From Arcicella rosea (GTDB lineage Bacteria; Bacteroidota; Bacteroidia; Cytophagales; Spirosomataceae): a DNA stretch of 64,000 nucleotides. This document shows, piece after piece, positions 27,288-36,132 of the stretch (its first letter is position 1; each line of letters starts with the position of its first letter). The translations under genes were made by a program, and so were the position numbers. The notes below the pieces were generated by a model. The model ran no database searches and was not told the origin of the DNA. It saw only the letters and a program-made list of their open reading frames with translations. Location of the stretch: assembly GCF_040543805.1 (NCBI RefSeq), contig NZ_JBEUMS010000009.1, positions 62,001 through 126,000 on the forward strand, read 5' to 3'.

Positions 27288-27591
27288 ACATATTTATGAT
27301 TTAGGTATGCTTATAAACAAAGATGGATTTGTTTTAAAGATAACAGATTTAGAAATACATTATTTTTTTTACTTTAAAAATATTTTAGACAAAATCTACC
27401 CAATTAATAGACTTTATATGTTTTTTTTAAGAGACTTTGTCTAACTTTGCACTCCTAATAACTTAGCTACCAATAATTAAACTAAATGCTAAAGAATAAA
27501 CAAGTCTAAAAGCTGAATAGTTTGCCAAGTGTAACTAAGCGAGATGAAATTTTGTTAAGCTCAAAATAGAGGATAAAATTCAGGATTGCTT
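27288..27591. other. Divergent region with long cysH leader
   Basis: The left part is very AT-rich. An exact TAnnTTTG match lies at 27442-27449 for cysH, leaving a leader of about 140 nt. I looked for a SAM or other known riboswitch in the leader and saw no convincing consensus, only short complementary words. Confidence 0.4.
27442..27449 (+). promoter_or_regulatory. Bacteroidota -7 promoter element of the cys operon
   Basis: TAACTTTG, an exact TAnnTTTG match, in an AT-rich region; predicted transcript start near 27454 gives an unusually long leader before cysH. Confidence 0.55.
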
Positions 27592-28281
27592 ATGTCAGAT
27601 TTAAGTCAATTAAAACAAGCCTTAGAAGGTCTTTCACTTACAGAAGGTCTTAGTTACATGGCTGAAAACTACGGAAAAGTAGTTTTTTCTTCATCGTTTG
27701 GTCAAGAAGACCAAGTGATTACCGATGCGATTTTCAAGAATAATTTCAACATCAAAGTTTTTACCCTTGATACTGGTCGTTTATTCCAAGAAACTTACGA
27801 GTTGATGGATACTACCAAAAACAAGTACGGCAAAGAATTTGAAACCTACTTCCCGAATACAGCAAAAGTAGAAGCCTTAGTGAAAGAAAAAGGCTTCAAC
27901 AGTTTTTACTTTTCTGTGGAAAACCGTAAAGAATGTTGTGGTATTCGTAAAATCGAACCTTTAAAAAGAGCTTTGGCTGGTGCTGAAATTTGGATTACAG
28001 GTTTGCGTTCAGAGCAATCTGAAAACCGTTCGGACATGGAAATTGTAGAATGGGATGCCAACAATAATGTGATAAAATTCAATCCATTAATTCACTGGAC
28101 TTACGAAGACGTTTTGGCTTACTTAAAAGAAAATAGAGTACCTGATAGTCCTTTGCACAGAAAAGGTTTTATTTCTATCGGTTGTGCTCCATGTACAAGA
28201 GCTATTCAAGAAGGCGAACATCCACGTGCTGGTCGTTGGTGGTGGGAAGCTTCACAAAAAGAATGTGGATTACATAGTTAG
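27592..28281 (+). CDS. cysH: Assimilatory adenylyl-sulfate/phosphoadenylyl-sulfate reductase
   Basis: CysH reduces activated sulfate to sulfite with thioredoxin. The 229-residue protein has the PP-loop start FSSSFGQEDQV, the catalytic tail KECGLH (Cys225) and two cysteine pairs, Cys115-Cys116 and Cys198/Cys201 (GCAPC), which bind a 4Fe-4S cluster. That cluster marks the plant/bacterial APS-reductase type, and no cysC kinase is present here, so APS is the likely substrate. The ATG at 27592 is preferred to the TTG at 27586. It leads the operon with cysD and cysN. Confidence 0.95.
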   Translation: MSDLSQLKQALEGLSLTEGLSYMAENYGKVVFSSSFGQEDQVITDAIFKNNFNIKVFTLDTGRLFQETYELMDTTKNKYGKEFETYFPNTAKVEALVKEKGFNSFYFSVENRKECCGIRKIEPLKRALAGAEIWITGLRSEQSENRSDMEIVEWDANNNVIKFNPLIHWTYEDVLAYLKENRVPDSPLHRKGFISIGCAPCTRAIQEGEHPRAGRWWWEASQKECGLHS

Positions 28282-28403
28282 TTAAGAGTTGTGAGTGATG
28301 AATTGTGGTTTTACTTAGTATAAAGTACAAAACCAAGATTGGTTAATAATGTATAATAAAAAGCTTACAGCTCATTGCTTATAGCTGATATAGCTTACAG
28401 TCA
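28281..28403. repeat. Two heptad-periodic tracts between cysH and cysD
   Basis: At 28281-28315, units of the GTTnnGA/GTGATGA type begin just after the cysH stop; at 28362-28403, units of AGCTTAC/AGCTCAT belong to the same family as 14941-15038 and 17795-17859. Confidence 0.7.
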
Positions 28404-28427
28404 AAGAATTAATAAATATTAAAAAAT

Positions 28428-29369
28428 ATGGTTGATCATTTAAAAAATCCGAGTTCAGAAGTATCCACTCCGAAATTCGGTTTTTTCCCTCGTGAATTAG
28501 AAGACGAAGCAATCTATATTATGCGTGAAGTGGTTGCTCAGTTCGAGAAACCAGCACTTTTGTTTTCTGGTGGGAAAGATTCAATTACTTTGGTGCGTTT
28601 AGCCCAAAAAGCTTTTTACCCCGGAAAAATCCCCTTCCCATTACTCCACGTTGATACAGGACATAACTTCCCTGAAACCATTGAATTTCGTGATTGGTTA
28701 GCCAAAGAAACAGGTGCAGAATTGATTGTACGCTATGTACAAGATTCTATCAACCAAGGAAAAGTAAAAGAAGAATCAGGAAAATATGCTTCTCGTAATG
28801 CTTTGCAAACAGTTACTTTATTAGATGCTATCGAAGAATTCAAATTCGATGCTTGTATCGGTGGCGCAAGACGTGACGAAGAGAAGGCTCGTGCGAAAGA
28901 ACGTATTTTCTCAGTTCGTGATGATTTCGGTCAGTGGGATGCAAAACGCCAACGTCCAGAATTATTTGATATGTTGAATGGTCGTATTGCGATTGGTGAA
29001 AACGTGAGAGTATTCCCAATTTCAAACTGGACAGAATTAGACGTTTGGAATTATATCAAAGAAGAAGAAATGGCAATTCCTTCTATCTATTATTCGCACA
29101 AACGCCAAGTAATTCAACGTGATGGTATGCTTTGGGCTGATTCTGAATTCTTGAATAAAGATGCAGACGAGATTCCTTTTGAAGAAACTGTTCGTTTCCG
29201 TACTGTTGGTGATATGACTTGTACTGCTGCCGTAGCTTCTGAAGCGATTGAATTAGATGATATTATCGGTGAAATTCTTTCTGCAGAAATCTCTGAACGT
29301 GGTGCCAGAATCGACGACAAACGCTCTGAAGCAGCCATGGAAAAACGTAAGCAACAAGGATATTTTTAA
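28428..29369 (+). CDS. cysD: Sulfate adenylyltransferase subunit 2
   Basis: CysD with CysN forms APS from sulfate and ATP. The 313-residue protein is a PP-loop ATP pyrophosphatase with ALLFSGGKDSITLVRLA (about residues 43-60), LLHVDTGHNFPET, and GARRDEEKARAKERIFS downstream, and ends in RKQQGYF as usual. Full length. It lies 146 bp after cysH and 97 bp before cysN, with repeat tracts in both gaps. Confidence 0.97.
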   Translation: MVDHLKNPSSEVSTPKFGFFPRELEDEAIYIMREVVAQFEKPALLFSGGKDSITLVRLAQKAFYPGKIPFPLLHVDTGHNFPETIEFRDWLAKETGAELIVRYVQDSINQGKVKEESGKYASRNALQTVTLLDAIEEFKFDACIGGARRDEEKARAKERIFSVRDDFGQWDAKRQRPELFDMLNGRIAIGENVRVFPISNWTELDVWNYIKEEEMAIPSIYYSHKRQVIQRDGMLWADSEFLNKDADEIPFEETVRFRTVGDMTCTAAVASEAIELDDIIGEILSAEISERGARIDDKRSEAAMEKRKQQGYF

Positions 29370-29374
29370 TTAAT

Positions 29375-29459
29375 TGTGAGTTAGTGAATGAGTGATTTAG
29401 TGATTTTTACTCTATGACTTCCTTTTATTCACTAATTCACAATTCACTCATTCGCTCAA
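29375..29459. repeat. 7/8-bp periodic tract with inverted halves between cysD and cysN
   Basis: The left half has GTGA at exact 8-bp steps; the right half has TTCAC at 8, 7 and 8 bp. The halves are partly complementary (GAATGAGTGA with TCACTCATTC), so an intra-operon stem is possible. It ends just before the cysN ATG. Confidence 0.65.
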
Positions 29460-29466
29460 TAGAAAA

Positions 29467-30711
29467 ATGGACATACTTAGAATAGCAACAGCAGGTTCGG
29501 TGGATGATGGGAAAAGCACCCTCATCGGACGACTTTTATACGAAACAAAATCAATCACTCGTGATAAAATTGAAGCCCTTGAAGCGGCTTCAAAACGTAA
29601 AGGTTTAGACTTTTTAGACCTTTCTTTATTAACGGATGGACTTATCGCCGAACGTGAACAAGGTATCACAATCGACGTTGCCAATATTTATTTCTCAACA
29701 CCAAAACGTAAATACATCATCGCAGATACGCCTGGTCACTTTGAATATACTCGTAACATGGTTACTGGTGCATCAAATACTAAGGTTTCTATGATTTTGG
29801 TAGATGCTCGTAATGGTGTGTTAGAACAAACTTTCCGTCACTTTTTCATCTCATCAATGCTTCGTATTCCGAAAGTAATTGTTTGTGTTAACAAGATGGA
29901 CTTAGTGGGTTATTCTGAAGAACGTTTCAACGAAATCAAAGATGCTGTTCAAGCTTTGGCTGATAAAGTATCTTTTGAAGGACAAGAAATTACCTTCATT
30001 CCGATGTCTTCTTTGTACGGACAAAATCTTTCTACGCAATCAACAGAAATGCCTTGGTTTACAGGAGCACCTTTGTTGGAAGAATTAGAAGAAACCAATT
30101 TCGACGAAATTAGAAAGCCAGCTCGTTTTCCTGTACAATTTGTGGTTCGTCCAAAGACAGAAGAATTCCACGATTACAGAGGTTATGCAGGTAAAATTAG
30201 CAGTGGAGTTTTCTCGGTAGGAGATGAAATTACTGTTTTGCCAACGGGACAAAACTCTAAAATTGCGACGATTGAAAAATTCGGTACGCAATTAGAGAAA
30301 GCAGGAGCGAAGGAATCAGTAGTAATTACTTTAGAGACTGACGTAGATGTTTCTCGTGGTAATATGTTGGTGAAAACAACTTCAACACTTGAACCATTGA
30401 AAGAAATCACGGCAAGAATTTGTTGGATGGATTCTAAACCATTGGTTTCAGGCAAAACATATATTCTTCAACACGGCATCAATGATTCAAAAGCGAAAGT
30501 AATAGCTTTGAATAATAAAATTGATGTAGTAAATCAAGACACAATTGTAGATGCCGTTTCGGAATTGAAATTGAATGAAATTGGAGAAATTATCTTGAAA
30601 ACTGCGAAGCCAATTTTTGCAGATAAATACGAATACAACCCTGCAAACGGAGCCTTTATTTTAGTGGATGACCAAACAAACTCAACCGTTGGCGTTGGTT
30701 TTGTTTTATAG
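29467..30711 (+). CDS. cysN: Sulfate adenylyltransferase subunit 1 (GTPase)
   Basis: CysN couples GTP hydrolysis to APS synthesis by CysD. The 414-residue protein is an EF-Tu-like GTPase: G1 AGSVDDGKSTLIGR (about 9-22), G3 DTPGHFEYTRNM, G4 NKMD, then two beta-barrel domains. There is no fused APS kinase, in keeping with an APS-type cysH. It is the last gene of the operon and ends at a strong terminator at 30726-30769. No sulfate permease or sulfite reductase gene is nearby. Confidence 0.97.
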   Translation: MDILRIATAGSVDDGKSTLIGRLLYETKSITRDKIEALEAASKRKGLDFLDLSLLTDGLIAEREQGITIDVANIYFSTPKRKYIIADTPGHFEYTRNMVTGASNTKVSMILVDARNGVLEQTFRHFFISSMLRIPKVIVCVNKMDLVGYSEERFNEIKDAVQALADKVSFEGQEITFIPMSSLYGQNLSTQSTEMPWFTGAPLLEELEETNFDEIRKPARFPVQFVVRPKTEEFHDYRGYAGKISSGVFSVGDEITVLPTGQNSKIATIEKFGTQLEKAGAKESVVITLETDVDVSRGNMLVKTTSTLEPLKEITARICWMDSKPLVSGKTYILQHGINDSKAKVIALNNKIDVVNQDTIVDAVSELKLNEIGEIILKTAKPIFADKYEYNPANGAFILVDDQTNSTVGVGFVL

Positions 30712-30725
30712 GAATAAAGATTTAC

Positions 30726-30769
30726 TGATAATGAAAAAGCCCCATGAGATTGGGGCTTTTTCATTATCA
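30726..30769. terminator. Strong bidirectional terminator
   Basis: Perfect 19-bp arms (core AAAAAGCCCCA/TGGGGCTTTTT) with a 6-nt loop between convergent cysN and the hypothetical gene at 30787. Confidence 0.92.
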
Positions 30770-30786
30770 GCAAATCGTATAGAGAT

Positions 30787-31665
30787 TTATTCTTCCCATT
30801 TATCTATTAATTCAAATTGGTTTTCACGTAACATCGCCTTAAATTCATTCCTTGCTAAACTATCCGCTTGTCTGTAATGAAAGTGAAAATAACCAAATTC
30901 TAAGCTATGAAAATCTTTTGTTTGCTCGTATCCTAAGTCAATAATATTGCCAATAAATCCACTAAATACAGTTTCCTCTTTTGTAAATAATTGAATTTTT
31001 TTGTGGTCATCAAGTATCAAATTTGTTTCACCTAATTGTGAATGAACGACAATATTTAAAAAGCCATTTTCAAGTGTATTTATCTTTTGTATTTTTAAAA
31101 AATCAATCACTGTTTGTTTATCGACAAAATGTTTGGCAACCCAAAGTTCAGTTAATCCGTTTTCCCAATAACTTTTTATGTAAATCCAAAAGCCGTCAAC
31201 TGAAGGTAAGAATTCGATAGCTTTCAAAAAAACATCTACTAAATTGTGTTTAGCAACAACTAATTCAAATTCAAACAATTCATTTTCATTCTGTCCATAA
31301 GCCACAAAGCTTTCTTTGATTAAATCATAATCCAATTCATTATCTGAAACGCCTTCTACTATACCTATTGGTGGAATGAACGGTGTATCAGTGTCATTTT
31401 CAATAATAAATGTAAAAGTATTGGTTCGCATATACACATCATTTGCAATGCTAAGTAATTCATGGTTATTTTCAATAAGGTCAAAATGCTCTAAAAGTGA
31501 AGCCTGTATCAGATGAGGGTTTGTGAAATGATGATATGAAGAAGCATTTATAACTTTCTTTAAAGCATCTCCCAAATGTTCTCCGTAGGCAAAAAAGTTT
31601 CCAACAATTCCTGTGTTAGCGTCTTTTTGACCTTCTATAAGTAAATACCAAAGTTCATTGTTCAT
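30787..31665 (-). CDS. Hypothetical cytoplasmic protein downstream of a KAP NTPase
   Basis: I do not recognise this 292-residue protein. It has no signal peptide or membrane segment, is acidic, and consists of repeated alpha/beta-like stretches (LWYLLIEGQ, FTFIIENDTDTPF, FEFELVVAKHN, GFWIYIKSYW, GFLNIVVHSQ, FGYFHFHYRQ). The dense acidic, aromatic pattern recalls immunity- or SMI1-like accessory proteins, but that is only an impression. It lies 55 bp downstream of the KAP gene on the same strand, so both are probably cotranscribed. Confidence 0.6.
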   Translation of the reverse strand: MNNELWYLLIEGQKDANTGIVGNFFAYGEHLGDALKKVINASSYHHFTNPHLIQASLLEHFDLIENNHELLSIANDVYMRTNTFTFIIENDTDTPFIPPIGIVEGVSDNELDYDLIKESFVAYGQNENELFEFELVVAKHNLVDVFLKAIEFLPSVDGFWIYIKSYWENGLTELWVAKHFVDKQTVIDFLKIQKINTLENGFLNIVVHSQLGETNLILDDHKKIQLFTKEETVFSGFIGNIIDLGYEQTKDFHSLEFGYFHFHYRQADSLARNEFKAMLRENQFELIDKWEE

Positions 31666-31720
31666 GTAATGATTACTTGAATTATAAAATTGAGAAATAA
31701 TTGATTTTAAGCCCCGTCAA

Positions 31721-33289
31721 TCAAAAGTTTTTCTCAATAAACCTTTTGTAAAGTTTTTTAAAAGAGATGCCAGGCAGGGGTTCAATTGCATTTTGATTTT
31801 TCGAAATATTTTTAAGAGCAATAATGTCATCAGTAAGATTTAATGAATAGAAAATCTTGATATTCTCTCCAATATTGATACCATCAATTTCACAATGTAA
31901 TGTTTCATTACTATGCTTTAATTTATCTAAATCTTTAGAATTAGTAATATCATGAAAGCTAAGTGCAATCATTTCCTCAAAAAGGTTCTTTAAGTTTATT
32001 CTAAAATAATTGTTATCGTTAATATTAAAATCTTTACTATTCTCCAGTGCTTTTAGGAGACCACCTTTCCCATCAAAGAAATCGATAAAAAAAATCGTCA
32101 ATCTATAAATACGAGAATTCTTCAATATGGGTAAATAATCAAGATACTGTTCAATTTTGGGAAAATCTCTTTTTTGATTGATATTTCTAAAACTGACTTG
32201 GTTATTTTCTAAGAAATAGATTAAAAGCTCTTTTATAAATTCATCAGAAAATGTATTTGCCCTAAAATGATTTTTATACGTCGGGAAATTAATATTTGTG
32301 AGGAGGCTCTCATCTTTGATTTTATTATTATTATTGTAAAAAGAGTCTTGTTCTAATAATATCTTTTTTATGTCGAAGTGATAAATAGATTTAGAATAAT
32401 ATTTTGAAAAATAACCTTCAAAATCAGCTTTTTCACCGAATCTATGATGAAATACACTTTCTATATTTCTTACATCGCCAACTAAAATGACTTTACTAAA
32501 ACCAAATTTATTTTCATTGGCATAATTAAGCTTATTGCCACTTGAGGGTGAGAAATGATTTCCAAACACATTTAATATCCTAAATAAATGGTCAGGGTCT
32601 AATCTATCCATATCATCAATTAATAATATGATTTCTTTGTCTGGGCTTCTCTTTGTTTTTATAGCTTTTAGTGCTTCTACAATTATTTTAGTAATAGGGT
32701 CCTCATCTCCATATTCTGCTTGATGTCCAAGAATCTGCATCATGAAATCATTTGCTCTTGAATCATCATCATTATTAACCTTAATAACAAATTCGTTATA
32801 GCCTTTTTTTGCTTCTTTATATATTGATATTAGTGTTGGCAAAATAAGACTGATTGTCGTATTATTTTCAGATAATGCAGAAACAGAAGACATTAAAGAT
32901 AAGGAGCTATCAATGTTGCCAATAGAAAGTTTATCCTTCAAATACCACTGGAACTTGACAAAATCCGATAACTGAGGATTGTAGGCTATACAATCTGGAT
33001 GATTTTTCATTAAGTGAAACAAAATGTCAAATTTAATAAGCTCAAAAATATCTTGATTTGAAGCCGTAGAGTAATTGACAGGATATAGCTTAATAACTTC
33101 GTATTTCTTTTTATTTTCATCAAAAAACTCTTCTAAAAAATAGCTTTTCCCTGAACCAAACTTCCCTGAAAAGAAGAGACGAAGGTTGTTTGGAATATTT
33201 TCTAAGTGATTTTCAAAGTCTTTAAAGACTGAATCAACAGGAATATGAAATTGAGCTCTATGACTTACTTCTTCTTGATTAGATGGCAT
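31721..33289 (-). CDS. KAP-family P-loop NTPase
   Basis: This 522-residue protein has Walker A GKFGSGKS (residues 42-49) and Walker B EIILLIDDMDRLD (about 219-231), the DDxDR arrangement typical of the KAP branch of STAND-related NTPases. A moderately hydrophobic stretch at about 130-155 sits where KAP proteins usually carry membrane segments. KAP NTPases are often accessory genes; some belong to antiphage systems such as Qat (QatA), but no qatB, qatC or qatD partner is visible. The gene is more AT-rich than its neighbours, which suggests acquisition. Function is inferred only from the domain. Confidence 0.82.
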   Translation of the reverse strand: MPSNQEEVSHRAQFHIPVDSVFKDFENHLENIPNNLRLFFSGKFGSGKSYFLEEFFDENKKKYEVIKLYPVNYSTASNQDIFELIKFDILFHLMKNHPDCIAYNPQLSDFVKFQWYLKDKLSIGNIDSSLSLMSSVSALSENNTTISLILPTLISIYKEAKKGYNEFVIKVNNDDDSRANDFMMQILGHQAEYGDEDPITKIIVEALKAIKTKRSPDKEIILLIDDMDRLDPDHLFRILNVFGNHFSPSSGNKLNYANENKFGFSKVILVGDVRNIESVFHHRFGEKADFEGYFSKYYSKSIYHFDIKKILLEQDSFYNNNNKIKDESLLTNINFPTYKNHFRANTFSDEFIKELLIYFLENNQVSFRNINQKRDFPKIEQYLDYLPILKNSRIYRLTIFFIDFFDGKGGLLKALENSKDFNINDNNYFRINLKNLFEEMIALSFHDITNSKDLDKLKHSNETLHCEIDGINIGENIKIFYSLNLTDDIIALKNISKNQNAIEPLPGISFKKLYKRFIEKNF

Positions 33290-33406
33290 TTGTGTAGGGG
33301 GAATAATAGTTATGATTTAATTATAAATGTAGTATTTATTTGATAATTAATACCCTGTTGTAGAATGAGAGTATGCCTTTAATTTTCCTCATCTGAGGTG
33401 ATTATC

Positions 33407-33678
33407 TTCTTCGCAATTCACTTTAAAAGTGCACAATCCAAAAAAAATCTTCCGCAATAGCAATTTCATTTTCCGCAATTCATTTTAAAAAGTGCACAAT
33501 TCAAAAATAATTTTCTACAATAGCGATTTCACTTTCCGCAATTCATTTTAAAAAGTACACAATTCAGAAATAATCTTCCGCAATTGTAATTTCATTTTCC
33601 GCAATTCATTTTAAAAAGTACACAATCCAAAAATAATTTTCCACAATAGATATTTCATTTTCCACAATGTCTTTTATA
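33407..33678. repeat. Iteron-like array: 13 boxes at 21-bp spacing in 63-bp repeats
   Basis: An 11-bp box ending in CAAT starts at 33407, 33427 and then every 21 bp from 33448 to 33658. Three box types alternate: AAGTGCACAAT or AAGTACACAAT, TCTTCCGCAAT or TTTTCTACAAT, and TTTTCCGCAAT or TTTTCCACAAT, giving a 63-bp higher-order unit present four times (starts 33413, 33475, 33538, 33601). The last two boxes, TTTTCCACA, fit the DnaA-box pattern TTWTNCACA. All frames are stopped, so it is not coding. It lies between the divergent KAP gene and the gene at 33808. Confidence 0.9.
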
Positions 33679-33682
33679 TCAA

Positions 33683-33698
33683 TATTTTAGCTAAAATA
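33683..33698. promoter_or_regulatory. 16-bp perfect palindrome, possible operator
   Basis: TATTTTAGCTAAAATA lies just beyond the 21-bp array at the start of a very AT-rich stretch (33683-33760) before the gene at 33808. A dimeric regulator site is possible. Confidence 0.45.
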
Positions 33699-33807
33699 AT
33701 ATAGGCTTTTTTGTGAAATATTTTGATTAATTATATAATTTTATAGTAAACCGACACCGCTAATAAAGAATTTACATTATCTATTAATCTTTAAACAAAT
33801 TTTACCT

Positions 33808-34512
33808 ATGGCATCAACTTCAGAGGCTACCTACGGGGCAAAAATTGCTAATGCTGCTGCAATTGCAACCCATCTAAAAAGTTTTAACGGCTACATAGCA
33901 CCAACAGCCGAAACGACTATCGCCAATTATGAGGCACTTATCACATCAATCAAAGTCGAGAATAATAATACTTCGCTTAAAAGAAGCGAATACTCGATGG
34001 CAGTTGAAACAAGACAAAAACATTTTGTTACTCATCCAAGCTCAATTGCTAAATTAATCAGTCCAATATCATCGGCAGTCAAGGCTAAATTGGGTAAAAC
34101 TTCAAAAGAAGTTAACGATGTTGCTGCATTGATTACAAAAATCAGAGGAGAAAGAGCTACTAAACCCAAAGAAGGGGATACCAAAGAAAAGATTAGTCAG
34201 TCGGAACGTTCTTATGGAAGTATGACACAGAATTTTGCGGATATTGTTAGTACATTGGCAGGCTTGGGAGCTAATTATGCACCCGTAAATGAGTTAATCA
34301 AACTCCCAAATCTTCAAGCGAAGATTACTGAAATTAATCAAGCAAATAATCTTGTAACAAGTACTTATGGAGGTTTAAAAGTTAGTGCTGACCAACGGAA
34401 TACTTTATATGAAACGCTTGCGGAAAGAACACAAAGGATTAAAGAATCCATTAAAAGCCAGTATGGCGTAAGCTCTACGGAATATAAATTGATAAAAGGT
34501 TTAAAAGTATAA
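33808..34512 (+). CDS. Helical hypothetical protein downstream of the 21-bp array
   Basis: I do not recognise this 234-residue protein. It has no signal peptide or membrane segment and is predicted from composition to be mostly alpha-helical, with many Ala, Ser, Thr, Lys residues and few aromatics; a central Lys/Glu-rich linker (about 113-130, ERATKPKEGDTKEKIS) divides two helical halves. Basic residues suggest possible nucleic-acid or membrane-surface contact, but this is weak. It is transcribed away from the array and ends at a terminator at 34560-34595. Confidence 0.65.
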   Translation: MASTSEATYGAKIANAAAIATHLKSFNGYIAPTAETTIANYEALITSIKVENNNTSLKRSEYSMAVETRQKHFVTHPSSIAKLISPISSAVKAKLGKTSKEVNDVAALITKIRGERATKPKEGDTKEKISQSERSYGSMTQNFADIVSTLAGLGANYAPVNELIKLPNLQAKITEINQANNLVTSTYGGLKVSADQRNTLYETLAERTQRIKESIKSQYGVSSTEYKLIKGLKV

Positions 34513-34559
34513 TTTTAGAAGAGATAAGTATGACTATCATTTATTACTAGGAAAAAAGT

Positions 34560-34595
34560 AAAAACGGCTGCCTAAAATTTAGACAGCCGTTTTTG
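34560..34595. terminator. Bidirectional terminator
   Basis: Arms AAAACGGCTG/CAGCCGTTTT with flanking A- and T-runs between convergent genes at 33808 and 34701. Confidence 0.8.
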
Positions 34596-34700
34596 TTTAT
34601 TAGTCAAGGATGCCTTTTTTGACAATCCTTTTTTTGATAATGTATTAATTAAAATGCTAATCCCATTTTTGTTTCCTGAATATTGATTTTATATGAGATG

Positions 34701-35843
34701 CTAACCTACTTGAACTGGAGGAACAATTACTACATCACGTTTCACTATGGTAAAATTGAGACCTTGCTTGTAAATCAGTAATGCAACAGGGTCGTTTATG
34801 TCCTTAAAATCAAACTTGTATTTACCAACGGTCGTTATAGGTATCAATGTGGTATTTTGGGCTGTAATAGTAATGGGTACTGTCGCTGCCAATTGCTTAC
34901 TTGCCTTGAGTCTTAGATAATAAGTACCGTCTTTCTGAAGATTCTGAACGCTAACTGAGCCTTCTTTGCTAGTTTCGTAATCGTATCTGTTACCATCCAT
35001 ATCTACAATTTCATAATAATCAATATCGGCGATGCCTTCCCAATCCACTTTCAAATGTAAGCCTTTATTAGCGTCGATAGTTTTGATGGCTATTTCACTC
35101 TTCACAGTATCAACGAGGACCTTATCATTATGAATATCCTTGATTTTTAAATTGTAAAGAAGGTTGCGTCCTTTCGTAGGGCGATAATCCATCAAGTTTA
35201 AAGAAACAATACTCTCTGTTGAACCAGCAGGAATCACAAAATACATTGAGTTTGTATTAATACTATAATAATGGTTGTCACTTTGCTTTTCTAAGAATAC
35301 AACAAGGTCTTCATTGATGGGTTCGTTGATTTTAAGCTTTACTTTTACATCGCTAGATTCATCCACATTTAGCGTGCTGAACTCAAATCCGACTAAAGCT
35401 TTATCTTTAGCTTTGTTTTCATAAATTCCAAATTCAAAAGAACCGTTTTTGCCTAATTGAAGCGTACTACTTAATGATTTAAAGGTAACTATACAGTTTT
35501 CAATATCAGGCTCAACCGCTGAATCTTTGTTGATTCTTAGTTTGATAATTCCTGTCGAATCGCCAGCTTTGATGGTTAAAGGATTAGGAGTAATCAGTTG
35601 AAAGTCTTGTCCAAGAGTAGCCGAGCCATTAAAGCTAAATTCAATAACTTCATCTTTTTTAGATGGCTTATTCAAAGCAACTTTAATACTAAAAGTATCG
35701 CTTTTACTTTCCTCATAAGTAATCTTTGTAGAATTTGAAAACTGAATACTTGAAATTTCAGGATAAACGTTAACTTCTTCTTCTGCACATCCCCAAGTAA
35801 TTAACAAGAGAGAGATGAATACACTAATTTGTTTCATTTTCAT
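34701..35843 (-). CDS. Surface lipoprotein with Calx-beta-like domain
   Basis: This 380-residue lipoprotein (lipid cysteine about residue 19, TWGCAEEE) has a Calx-beta-like domain at about 30-145 (KITYEESKSDTFSIKVALN and TIKAGDSTGIIKLRINKDS), a second similar unit at about 150-255, and a fibronectin-like region at about 265-350. Such proteins are usually exposed at the outer membrane and may bind calcium or partners. The C-terminus has no type IX sorting domain that I can see. It is a single gene; no partner is obvious. Confidence 0.78.
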   Translation of the reverse strand: MKMKQISVFISLLLITWGCAEEEVNVYPEISSIQFSNSTKITYEESKSDTFSIKVALNKPSKKDEVIEFSFNGSATLGQDFQLITPNPLTIKAGDSTGIIKLRINKDSAVEPDIENCIVTFKSLSSTLQLGKNGSFEFGIYENKAKDKALVGFEFSTLNVDESSDVKVKLKINEPINEDLVVFLEKQSDNHYYSINTNSMYFVIPAGSTESIVSLNLMDYRPTKGRNLLYNLKIKDIHNDKVLVDTVKSEIAIKTIDANKGLHLKVDWEGIADIDYYEIVDMDGNRYDYETSKEGSVSVQNLQKDGTYYLRLKASKQLAATVPITITAQNTTLIPITTVGKYKFDFKDINDPVALLIYKQGLNFTIVKRDVVIVPPVQVG

Positions 35844-36132
35844 GATTGAGTTTAAAGGTTAATAATTTTTTCTTTTGAATTGATTTACAGGAAACTATGT
35901 AAGATTGAAAGCATAATTGCTACATTGCTTCGTACAACGATAGTACTGACACCAATAATGTTTTAGAGGTTGGAAAGGATGATTGAAAAAGGATAAATGG
36001 ATTTTAAATAATGATGAGCGGTTGATGATTTAGAGAAAAAAGGAGCTTTCCTGAGCTTTAAAGGAGTGCTTTAATGTAGAAATACTTTTGTAAAGGAAAT
36101 ATATTAATTGAGTTGGAAGCTTGTATTATGAT
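35844..36132. other. Intergenic region with nothing recognised
   Basis: About 290 bp upstream of the Calx-beta lipoprotein gene, AT-rich, with no open frame of note, no exact promoter element and no repeat; the terminator at 36133-36174 closes it. Confidence 0.4.

Noticed and set aside
27450..27591. SAM or other known riboswitch in the cysH leader
   Set aside because: No conserved core sequence or matching stems were found on reading.
30787..33289. A Qat-type defence system
   Set aside because: Only a KAP NTPase is present; the QatB, QatC and QatD partners are not recognisable nearby.
33407..33678. CRISPR array
   Set aside because: Repeats are directly adjacent with no unique spacers, units are degenerate, and no cas gene is present.
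33407..33808. Chromosomal origin of replication
   Set aside because: Only two boxes fit the DnaA pattern fully, flanking genes are not typical of an origin and gene orientation does not switch there; kept as one possibility only.
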